From assembly GCA_031275645.1 (NCBI GenBank), contig JAISOL010000040.1, forward strand, positions 1 to 39,979: a stretch of 39,979 nt of DNA, read 5' to 3'. The position numbers were made by a program, and so were the translations under genes. Numbering within the stretch: position 1 is the stretch's first letter; every line of letters begins with the position of its first letter. This document shows, piece by piece, positions 33,153 to 39,891 of the stretch. The DNA is from Deltaproteobacteria bacterium. Its GTDB lineage: Bacteria; Desulfobacterota; Desulfovibrionia; Desulfovibrionales; Desulfovibrionaceae. The notes beneath the pieces are model-generated. The model made no database searches. It worked only from the letters and a program-made list of their open reading frames with translations, and was not told the DNA's origin.

Positions 33153-34569
33153 TCTGCCGGTGAGCCTCTTTGAGGAATTATGCGGACATATAAGCTCCGG
33201 GCGCCACAAGGAGGCCAGGGAGGCTCTGCGCGCGGGCCGGGCCGAGGCTGATGCCGCCGGGCTCCTGAAAATCGGCGCTCTGGAAAGCATGCTCGGCGTT
33301 CTGGAAGATCGCGAGGAGAGGCTGGCTTCGCTGGTGGCCGAGCTGTCCGCCCTGCGCGCCGCCCAGGAAGAGCGCGCCGGCAGGCTGGAACAGGAAAACA
33401 CCGGCCTGCGCCGCGACCTCATCCGGCAAATCCGCCAGACTGCCGGCATGACCAGAAGCCCGGCCATGCAGACCGTCTTCCGGCAGATAGAGCGCGTGGC
33501 CGACGTGCCGGTCAGCCTGCTCATTACCGGAGAGACGGGAACGGGCAAGGGGCTGATAGCCCAATATATCCACTACTCCGGAAGCCGCGCCCGCTTCCCC
33601 CTGGTCAGCCTCAACTGCGCGGCCATTCCAGCCCCTCTTCTGGAAAGCGAGCTTTTCGGCATAGAAAAGGGCGTGGCCTCCGGGGTCAGCGCCCGCATCG
33701 GACATTTTGAAGCCTCCTCCGGAGGGACTCTTTTTCTGGATGAAATCGGCGACATGCCCTTGGAAAGCCAGGCCAAGATTCTGAAAGTGCTGGAAAGCGG
33801 CGGCGTGGTCCGCGTGGGCGGACGCAGGCCCATAAGCGTGGATCTGCGCCTGATCACGGCCACGCACCGCGATCTGGAAGAAGCCTGCGCCCAGGGAAGC
33901 TTCCGCCGGGATTTATTTTTCCGCCTCAACGTCATCCGCCTGCATCTGCCCCCTCTGCGCGAACGGCGCGCTGATATAGCCCCGCTGGCCGCGAGTTTTC
34001 TGGAAAGCGCCACCCTGCGCTACCGCCTCAAGCCCATGCGCTTCGCGCCGGAGGCCCTGCGCCTGCTGGAAGAATATCCCTGGCCGGGGAACGTGCGGGA
34101 GCTGGAACACGAGGTGGAGCGGGCCGCCCTGCTGACCCCCTCCAGCGTAATCGGCCGCCCGGATCTCTCGGCCCGGCTCCGCGGCCTCGCCGAAGAAAAA
34201 GAGTCGGAAAAAGCCGGGGCCACTCCTCTGCCCCAGCCCGCCTGGATCAGCGCCTCCGCTGGCCTCTCCCGCAAACTGCGCAAATACCCGGATCTGCACG
34301 TCGGAATTATCCGGCGCCTCATGAATTACACCAGCAAGTCAGTAAATCCGCCGGAAAAAGCCCTGGAGGAAAAAATTCCGGAAGCCGATGAAAGGAGCGC
34401 CCCGCCCTCTCAGGCCCGGCTCAGCCTGCAAAACGCGGAAAGGGAACTCATCCGGCAAACCCTGGGAGACTGCGGGGGCAACAAATCCGAGGCCGCGCGG
34501 CGCCTGGGCATCACCCGCGAAGGACTGCGCAAGAAATTGAAGCGCCTGGGAATGGTCTATCCAGGTTAA
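33145..34569 (+). CDS. Sigma54-activator-like AAA+ regulator with degenerate GAFTGA loop
   Basis: This 474-residue protein has an N-terminal helical region with coiled coil (about 45-95) and no receiver domain, an AAA+ domain (about 103-330), a linker and a Fis-type HTH (about 440-470, GGNKSEAARRLGITREGLRKK). Walker A (GETGTGKG, from 129), Walker B (GGTLFLDEIGD, near 199) and the arginine-finger region (RRDLFFRLN) are intact. The sigma54-contacting loop, normally GAFTGA, reads GVASGV at 176-181. Remodelling of sigma54 holoenzyme is therefore doubtful; some family members without GAFTGA act with sigma70. ATG 33145 overlaps the HATPase gene. Its missing receiver and position suggest control by the partner switch (inference). 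Confidence 0.92.
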   Translation: MNDLPVSLFEELCGHISSGRHKEAREALRAGRAEADAAGLLKIGALESMLGVLEDREERLASLVAELSALRAAQEERAGRLEQENTGLRRDLIRQIRQTAGMTRSPAMQTVFRQIERVADVPVSLLITGETGTGKGLIAQYIHYSGSRARFPLVSLNCAAIPAPLLESELFGIEKGVASGVSARIGHFEASSGGTLFLDEIGDMPLESQAKILKVLESGGVVRVGGRRPISVDLRLITATHRDLEEACAQGSFRRDLFFRLNVIRLHLPPLRERRADIAPLAASFLESATLRYRLKPMRFAPEALRLLEEYPWPGNVRELEHEVERAALLTPSSVIGRPDLSARLRGLAEEKESEKAGATPLPQPAWISASAGLSRKLRKYPDLHVGIIRRLMNYTSKSVNPPEKALEEKIPEADERSAPPSQARLSLQNAERELIRQTLGDCGGNKSEAARRLGITREGLRKKLKRLGMVYPG

Positions 34570-34579
34570 GGAAGAAAAC

Positions 34580-36268
34580 GTGCTCTGGTTTACCCGGCTT
34601 TTCAGCGATCCCGGCGCGGCCCAGGCCGTCGTGGCCCTGTGCCTGGTCACAGCGCTGGGCCTGGCTCTCGGCAGCGTGCGGGTGCGGGGCATAAGGCTGG
34701 GCGTCGGAGGCGTTCTTTTCAGCGGTCTGGCCCTGGCGCATTGCGGCATGAGGGTGGAGCCGGAAATTCTTGAATTCGTGAGAGAGTTCGGACTTATCTT
34801 CTTCGTGTACGCCGTGGGAATGCAGGTCGGCCCCGGCTTTGCGGCCTCCCTGCGCAGGCGCGGCCTGTCGCTGAACCTTTTCGCCGTGCTTGTCGTCCTG
34901 TCCGGCCTGCTCATCTCCTTCGGCCTGTCCCGGGCCCTGGGCCTGCCCGCGCCCGCCGCCGTGGGGATGTTCTGCGGCGCCGTCACCAACACGCCGTCGC
35001 TGGCCGCCTCCTCGCAGGTTTTCGCGGAGGCCATGCCTCCAGAGGCCGCGGCCGCGGCCGTGGCGGAAGCGGGAATGGCCTACGCCGCCGCCTATCCCTT
35101 CGGCTTTCTCGGCCTCATCCTCACGCTGCTGCTGCTTCGTCTTCTCTTCCGCATACAGCCCGGCCGGGAACTGGAAACACTGCGCGGGATCGAAGCCCTC
35201 TGGAACCCTCCGCTACGGCGGCGGACTTTTGTCGTGCGCAACGCGGATGTTTTCGGGATGTCGCTCCGGGATTTTTTTGGCCTTCATCCGGACGGGGCCG
35301 CCCTTTCCTGGATAAAGGCAGCGGGAGAGGAGAGAGCCCGCGCGCCCGCGCCGGAAACCGCGCTCGCGGAAGGCATGCTGCTGAGCGCCGTGGGCGACGG
35401 CCCGCAAATGGAAAAAATGAGCGTTCTTATCGGCCCGCCCGACGAGGCAAAAGCCGGCGCTCTTCCGGGGCGGCCGGAAGAGCGCCGGCTTTTGCTCAGC
35501 AAGAGCGAGGCCGCCGGAAAAACCGTGCAACGCCTCTGGCTCACGCCGGAATTCGGCGTCGCGATAACGCGCCTCGTCAGAGCGGGAGTGGAATTGGCCG
35601 CAACCCCCGCGACCCGCCTGCATTACGGGGACAGCCTGTTCTGCGTGGGCGGGGCGAAAGACCTGGAGCGCGCCGCCGCTTTTCTGGGCAACTCGGCGAA
35701 GGCCCTGGAGCATCCGCGTGTCCTGCCTGTTTTCTTAGGCATTTTTCTCGGCGTCATTCTCGGCAGCATACCCGTATACATCCCCGGCTTTCCCGCGGCG
35801 CTCAAACTGGGCTTGGCCGGAGGGCCGCTGCTGGCGGCCATTCTTCTGAGCCGCCTCAACAACTTCGCGGGCATGGTCTGGTATCTGCCGACAAGCGCGA
35901 ACCTTATTCTGCGGGAAGCGGGCATAGCCCTCTTTCTCGCCTGCGTCGGCCTCAATTCCGGCCGCGACTTCGCGGCCACCCTGACTCAGGGCGCGGGCCT
36001 CGTCTGGATGGCGGCCGGGGCCGCCGTCACTTTCGCGCCTCTTTTCAGCGTGGCCCTGCTGGCGCGCATTGTCTTCAAATATGACTACGCCACCATCTGC
36101 GGCCTGCTCACGGGCAGCATGACCGATCCCCCGGCCCTGGCCTTTTCCGTCCAGTCCCTGGATTCCGACGCGCCGACCGGCGTTTATGCCGCCGTCTATC
36201 CTTTAACCATGATGCTCCGTATTCTTTTCTCCCAAATTCTGGTGTTCGTGCTGCTGCTCTGGAGTTAA
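34580..36268 (+). CDS. AspT/YidE-family transporter with TrkA-C domains
   Basis: This 562-residue membrane protein follows the AspT/YidE plan: about five helices (10-190), two soluble RCK_C/TrkA-C-like domains in the centre (about 205-375), then about five to six helices (385-560). Typical stretches are GLIFFVYAVGMQVGPGF, GAVTNTPSLAA, ALFLACVGLNSGRDF and GLLTGSMTDPPALAF. AspT exchanges aspartate and alanine; for YidE/YbjL members the substrate is unknown. The start is GTG 34580 with AAGGA seven to eight bases upstream, 10 bp after the AAA+ regulator gene. It ends the rightward operon and could be its output or a metabolite sensor. Confidence 0.87.
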   Translation: MLWFTRLFSDPGAAQAVVALCLVTALGLALGSVRVRGIRLGVGGVLFSGLALAHCGMRVEPEILEFVREFGLIFFVYAVGMQVGPGFAASLRRRGLSLNLFAVLVVLSGLLISFGLSRALGLPAPAAVGMFCGAVTNTPSLAASSQVFAEAMPPEAAAAAVAEAGMAYAAAYPFGFLGLILTLLLLRLLFRIQPGRELETLRGIEALWNPPLRRRTFVVRNADVFGMSLRDFFGLHPDGAALSWIKAAGEERARAPAPETALAEGMLLSAVGDGPQMEKMSVLIGPPDEAKAGALPGRPEERRLLLSKSEAAGKTVQRLWLTPEFGVAITRLVRAGVELAATPATRLHYGDSLFCVGGAKDLERAAAFLGNSAKALEHPRVLPVFLGIFLGVILGSIPVYIPGFPAALKLGLAGGPLLAAILLSRLNNFAGMVWYLPTSANLILREAGIALFLACVGLNSGRDFAATLTQGAGLVWMAAGAAVTFAPLFSVALLARIVFKYDYATICGLLTGSMTDPPALAFSVQSLDSDAPTGVYAAVYPLTMMLRILFSQILVFVLLLWS

Positions 36269-36281
36269 CATGCTGTTATGA

Positions 36282-36420
36282 TTGACCACTGTCAACAGGC
36301 ACAAATCTCTATCCATCCCCGGCGTTCCCCGAGGGTTATGTTTTATAGGCAGGAGAAGTGCGAACCAGCTTTTGCATTTGATACGTCGGCATTGGGAAAT
36401 AGAGAAGGGGTATGAAAATA
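36282..36420 (+). pseudogene. Probable transposase remnant (ISAs1-like C-terminal piece)
   Basis: The 343-bp gap 36269-36611 holds no intact gene and has lower GC content than its neighbours. In one frame it encodes FIGRRSANQLLHLIRRHWEIEK, which resembles the conserved QLLxxIRxHWxIEN segment of ISAs1-family (H-repeat) transposases. The downstream reading no longer resembles a transposase and runs in frame toward the OsmC gene. No terminal repeats were found. Read as a decayed insertion sequence. Confidence 0.4.
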
Positions 36421-36611
36421 TCACTGAGGGGATAGAAATCCTCGCGGAAAACAAGCAGGCAGCGCTGCGACTCGTCAGATTCGGAAGAATTGAATGCCCT
36501 GCTGGTCAGGCGCGGGTTGTGTTTTCGGACGGAAAGAGCTATAACTTGAAACGAACTTGCCGCACGGAATCTTTTGAGGCCGGAGTCACAGTATTTTTTC
36601 GGGAGAGGAAT

Positions 36612-37022
36612 ATGCCTACCATTACAGAAAGCTATCTCGGCGGTTTGCGCGTTGAATGCGTGCATGAGCAGAGCGGGACAAAGCTTGTCACCGATGCTCC
36701 CACCGACAATAAAGGCAAGGGGGAGAGTTTTTCTCCCACCGACCTTCTGGCGACGGCCCTGGCCAGTTGCGCCATAACCACCATGGGCATATATGCCGAT
36801 GCGCACGGTCTGGACGTCAGCGGGGCGACCCTGAGCGCGACCAAAACCATGGCCGCCAACCCGCGGCGCATCAGTTCCATTGAAGTAATTCTGAAAATGC
36901 CGGATCGCGATTATACGGAAAAACAGAAAAAATCCCTGGAAAACGCGGCCCGCGCCTGCCCGGTGCATCACTCTCTGCACCCGGACATGGAAAAAAAATT
37001 AACTATTCTCTGGGCGCGTTAG
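36612..37022 (+). CDS. OsmC-family peroxiredoxin
   Basis: This 136-residue OsmC/Ohr-like protein should reduce organic hydroperoxides in the cytoplasm using two conserved cysteines. These are C53 in LASCAITTMGI and C116 in ARACPVHHSL. The central GESFSPTDLLATAL motif is typical. The start is ATG 36612, with GGAGAGGA just upstream; an extended frame back to 36282 contains transposase-like sequence and is not part of the protein. A small membrane protein gene follows 19 bp later. No clear promoter was identified. Confidence 0.92.
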   Translation: MPTITESYLGGLRVECVHEQSGTKLVTDAPTDNKGKGESFSPTDLLATALASCAITTMGIYADAHGLDVSGATLSATKTMAANPRRISSIEVILKMPDRDYTEKQKKSLENAARACPVHHSLHPDMEKKLTILWAR

Positions 37023-37041
37023 CGTCGTGGACGGAGGTTTT

Positions 37042-37242
37042 ATGACTACGTTTCTGGCTTTAACCGGAGTAATAGCGCTTTGCTGCCTGTTTGCGCTTAT
37101 TTTCAAGCCCCGCTACGGTTCCTTCCGCTGTTGTGCGGGCCAGGCCCTGCAATCGGCTATGGAGGAAGAACAGAAGAAAAAGGACGCCCAGGCGCGGGAA
37201 GCCGAAGCTCATATGCGGGATTCTAAAGGCGCAGACAACTGA
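37042..37242 (+). CDS. Small membrane protein, 66 residues
   Basis: I do not recognise this protein. ATG 37042 has an excellent GGAGG four bases upstream, which supports a real gene. One hydrophobic helix covers residues 3-24, followed by a Cys pair (FRCCAG) and a charged, Lys/Glu/Ala-rich C-terminal tail of about 30 residues that is probably helical. It is likely anchored in the inner membrane with the tail in the cytosol. It is probably cotranscribed with the OsmC gene. Its last 20 bases overlap the 3' end of the convergent ABC ATPase gene. Confidence 0.65.
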   Translation: MTTFLALTGVIALCCLFALIFKPRYGSFRCCAGQALQSAMEEEQKKKDAQAREAEAHMRDSKGADN

Positions 37243-38215
37243 CCCGGCGTTCTCCCTCCTCCTTTTCCGCCGGTTCCAGAAGACGGCAATCCGGCAGAAC
37301 CAGGGGGCAGCGGGGCGCGAAGACGCAGCCGCGTTCCGGAGGCGGAGAGCCTGCTCCAGGGAGGCGGAGGGGATGCTTTCTTCCGGACTTTTCCTGCCCG
37401 GAGGCTTCCAGAAGCATCCGGGTATACGGATGCAGAGGCCGGCTGAAGAGTTCATCCGTGGGCCCGAGTTCCACTATGCGGCCGAGATACATCACGGCCG
37501 TGCGTTCGCTCATGTGCCCGACCACGGTAAGATCGTGTGAGATGAACAGGCAGCTCAGGCGCAGAGCTTCCTGCCTGTCCTTGAGCAGGTTCAGCACTTG
37601 GGCCTGCACTGAGGCGTCCAGGGCGGAAACGGGTTCGTCGCAGATCAGGACTTCCGGACGCGGCGCCAGGGCGCGGGCCAGGGCGATGCGCTGGCGTTGC
37701 CCGCCGGAGAATTCGTGCGGGTAGCGGGCGGCGTCCGCCGGATTCAGACCCACTTCTTCCAGCAAGGCTAAAACCCGCTCCCTACGCTCTTTGGAGGGTA
37801 TCCCCAGGCAGAGCAGGGGTTCGGCTATGCTGTAGCCGATTTTCAGGCGGGGATTCAGAGAGGAATAGGGATCCTGGAAGATCATCTGCAGGCGGGAGGG
37901 CAGATTCCGCAAAAAAATCCGGGAGGTTTTTTTCCCCCTGTCCGGAAAAAGGGCCTGACCCTGCAAAAACACGTTGCCCGCGCCGGGCCGCAGGAGCCGC
38001 ACGGATATGCGGGCCAGGGTGGATTTGCCGCTACCGGATTCTCCCACCAGTCCCAGAATGCTCTGGCGGGGCAAACTCAGATTGACCGAATGCACGGCCC
38101 GCACGCGGAGCCCCGGCCCGAACATCCCCCCCCTGCTTGTGAATTCGCGGCTCACCCCCCGGATTTCAAGGATTGTTTCGTTCACTCGGAGCATTTCCAC
38201 TTTGAGGCCGCCCAT
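37223..38215 (-). CDS. Oligopeptide/dipeptide-type ABC ATPase (OppF/DppF family), orphan
   Basis: This is a 330-residue ATPase of peptide or nickel importers. Walker A (GLVGESGSGKST), Q-loop (MIFQDPYSSLNPR), signature (EFSGGQRQRIALARAL), Walker B (VLICDEPVSALD) and H-loop (FISHDLTVV) are all intact. The C-terminus carries the oligopeptide-specific extension (RPLHPYTRML, then a Cys-rich CVFAPRCP...C). The usual permeases, binding protein and OppD partner are absent from the window. The start is ambiguous between ATG 38215 and GTG 38218 because GGAGAG precedes both. It lies 39 bp behind fur and may share its transcript, which would make metal or metallophore uptake conceivable (inference). Confidence 0.9.
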   Translation of the reverse strand: MGGLKVEMLRVNETILEIRGVSREFTSRGGMFGPGLRVRAVHSVNLSLPRQSILGLVGESGSGKSTLARISVRLLRPGAGNVFLQGQALFPDRGKKTSRIFLRNLPSRLQMIFQDPYSSLNPRLKIGYSIAEPLLCLGIPSKERRERVLALLEEVGLNPADAARYPHEFSGGQRQRIALARALAPRPEVLICDEPVSALDASVQAQVLNLLKDRQEALRLSCLFISHDLTVVGHMSERTAVMYLGRIVELGPTDELFSRPLHPYTRMLLEASGQEKSGRKHPLRLPGAGSPPPERGCVFAPRCPLVLPDCRLLEPAEKEEGERRVSCLRL

Positions 38216-38254
38216 CACCAAACGTCTCTCCGGCCGCTTCCGGGAGAGGAGAGG

Positions 38255-38707
38255 TCACTTTTTTTCCATGCATTCCAGGCAGATGCCGTACAGATACATG
38301 CGGTGGGAAGTGAGTTTGAAGCCGTGCTGCTCCGCGAGTTCAGACTGCAGCCTTTCAATGTGTTCGTCCAGCACAGGCACTGTCTTCCCGCATTCCTCGC
38401 AGATCAGGTGATCGTGATGTATGGTGTTCAGATAAGGTTCAAATCTGGTGACGTCGTCGCCGAAATGCAATTCGCGGGCCAGCCCGGCGTCGCGCATCAG
38501 CTTGAGTGTACGGTAGACCGTGGCCTGGCCGATGGAGGAGTCCAGCACGCGCAGTTTCTGGTAAAGATCTTCCGCGCTCAGGTGATGTTCGGTCCCCCGG
38601 TAAAATTCCGCCAGGATCAGGCGGCGTTGGCTGGTCAGCTTCATGCCTTTCCGGGAGAGGTAGCCGGCCAGTTTTTCTTCCGGGCTTCCAAGGTAGTTGT
38701 TCTGCAT
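38255..38707 (-). CDS. fur: Ferric uptake regulator family protein
   Basis: This 150-residue metalloregulator has an N-terminal winged helix (LTSQRRLILAEFYRGTEHHLSAEDLYQ; the recognition helix includes IGQATVYRTLKLMRDAGL) and a C-terminal dimerisation domain. HHDHLICEECGKT and the C-terminal CLEC supply histidine and cysteine ligands, including two CxxC-type zinc pairs. This pattern fits Fur better than PerR or Zur, but the exact metal is not proven. ATG 38707 has AAGG six bases upstream; a TTG at 38752 is less likely. An orphan peptide-type ABC ATPase follows. Confidence 0.9.
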   Translation of the reverse strand: MQNNYLGSPEEKLAGYLSRKGMKLTSQRRLILAEFYRGTEHHLSAEDLYQKLRVLDSSIGQATVYRTLKLMRDAGLARELHFGDDVTRFEPYLNTIHHDHLICEECGKTVPVLDEHIERLQSELAEQHGFKLTSHRMYLYGICLECMEKK

Positions 38708-38747
38708 AGGCGCCTTCAGCCTTGGTTGAGGATTACGTATTTTCAAC

Positions 38748-38792
38748 GGCAATCCGCTTTCATATCATTGCCTGTTTCAATGTTTTTTGCAA
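38748..38792 (-). promoter_or_regulatory. Candidate fur promoter with overlapping dyad
   Basis: On the minus strand TTGCAA (38787-38792) and AATGAT (38764-38769) are 17 bp apart, each matching four of six. A dyad, ggcaat (38748-38753) and attgcc (38767-38772), overlaps the -10. It is not a classical Fur box but could be an operator for autoregulation. The region lies between fur and the upstream radical SAM gene. Confidence 0.3.
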
Positions 38793-38798
38793 CCGTAT

Positions 38799-39830
38799 TT
38801 ATAAGGAATCTTCCAGCAATTCGAAAAAATCGTTATTCCACCAGCGCACCTGTTTTTGTTCCAGTCCCATTGCGGCATAGGACGGCCGCAGTTCTCTCCG
38901 GTGCCCGAAAAATTCGCCCTGAGCCCGGCGAGGGGCGCACAGGATTTTACCCTTGAGCTTTTCCGGCTCTCCCGGAAGACGGGAGGAGAGATAAAGCTGG
39001 AGCGCCCGGCCGCGCAGGCTTTGCCCCAGAGAGGGATGCCACGCTCCGGCCAGCAGGTTTTCCTTCAGATTTTTTTCCGGGGCCAGACCCAGACGGATCA
39101 CCCTGATGCCCCTCCCCCACAAGGCCAGAATGGCCCGCGGCAGAAGGCGGCATATCCGCTCCAGGCTCCAGGGGAGGAAAGCTCCCTCTTCCCATTCCCG
39201 GGCCAGCGCCGTGCCGGCCAGCACCAGGCAAGGGTAAAGGCGCACGGTGTCCGGCCTCAGCTCCAGGCATTGTTCCACATCGTCTTCCAGATGCTTTTCC
39301 TCCATGCCGGGCATGCCGGGCATGAGCTGCACGCCCAGGCCCAGCCCGGCTTCGCGGGCCTTCAGGCAGGCCGCTCGGGCCTCCGTTCCGCTGTAACCGC
39401 GCCTGCTCGCCCGGAGAGGCAGGTCGCAGAAACTCTGAATGCCCAGCTCCAGATCGTCCAGGCCCAGGCGCCGCAGGGCCGCAAGCCTCCTGGGACTGAC
39501 GGCGTCGGGGCGGGTGGAGCAGCGTACCCGGCGGATCTTCCCTTCTCTTTTCAAGCGCGCGGCCACGGCCAGAAATGAATTTTGAGTCTCCCGGGGCAGG
39601 GCGGTGAAGGTTCCGCCGTAAAAAGCCAGATCCCTTGCCGGGTTTTGAGCTTCCATCCCGGCAAAGCTTTCTTCCAGGGAACGCAGAATGCTTTCCGGCG
39701 GCCGGAGGGGAACCCCGGTCTGTATATCCTGGGCGCAGAACACACAACGGGTGGCGCACCCGGCGAAAGGGATAAAAACCGGGAAAACAGGGACAGCGGA
39801 GGAGGAAGGCTCAGGGTGTAAGAAACGCAT
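38799..39830 (-). CDS. Radical SAM protein, Elp3-like catalytic core
   Basis: This 343-residue protein carries the [4Fe-4S]-SAM site CATRCVFC (Cx3Cx2C) near residue 24. An Elp3/HemN-like core follows: FYGGTFTALP, DDLELGIQSF and LGVQLMPGMPGM, with the usual RLYPCLVLAGT. Unlike Elp3 it lacks the C-terminal acetyltransferase domain, so it belongs to the short Elp3-like bacterial group whose substrates are largely unknown; tRNA modification is possible. The start is ATG 39830, with no strong ribosome site. The right end of an IS200/IS605-type element lies about 30 bp upstream, so its native promoter may have been displaced. Confidence 0.87.
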   Translation of the reverse strand: MRFLHPEPSSSAVPVFPVFIPFAGCATRCVFCAQDIQTGVPLRPPESILRSLEESFAGMEAQNPARDLAFYGGTFTALPRETQNSFLAVAARLKREGKIRRVRCSTRPDAVSPRRLAALRRLGLDDLELGIQSFCDLPLRASRRGYSGTEARAACLKAREAGLGLGVQLMPGMPGMEEKHLEDDVEQCLELRPDTVRLYPCLVLAGTALAREWEEGAFLPWSLERICRLLPRAILALWGRGIRVIRLGLAPEKNLKENLLAGAWHPSLGQSLRGRALQLYLSSRLPGEPEKLKGKILCAPRRAQGEFFGHRRELRPSYAAMGLEQKQVRWWNNDFFELLEDSL

Positions 39831-39860
39831 GGAAATATTTTCGTCTTTAGAATAAGGAAA

Positions 39861-39891
39861 TTGACATCCTCCCCTCCCTAAAGTGAGGGGA
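39861..39891 (-). mobile_element. Right end of an IS200/IS605-type element
   Basis: On the minus strand the element ends with a hairpin (stem TCCCCTC 39870-39876 / GAGGGGA 39885-39891) followed by GGATGTCAA, the tetranucleotide TCAA being at 39861-39864. Subterminal hairpins and a TCAA right cleavage site are known in the family (IS608). The TnpB stop codon lies in the loop. The rest of the element is beyond the window. The omega RNA of TnpB normally ends at this site. Confidence 0.6.

Noticed and set aside
33913-35034. Minus-strand open frames over the end of the AAA+ gene and start of the YidE-like gene
   Set aside because: The coding strand carries the Fis HTH and transporter helices; these frames have no supporting features.
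36282-36611. Long in-frame N-terminal extension of the OsmC protein
   Set aside because: OsmC proteins are about 140 residues, ATG 36612 has its own ribosome site, and the extension contains transposase-like sequence.
38708-38798. Classical Fur box upstream of fur
   Set aside because: The dyad present (ggcaat-N13-attgcc) does not match the GATAATGATAATCATTATC pattern well enough to be named a Fur box.
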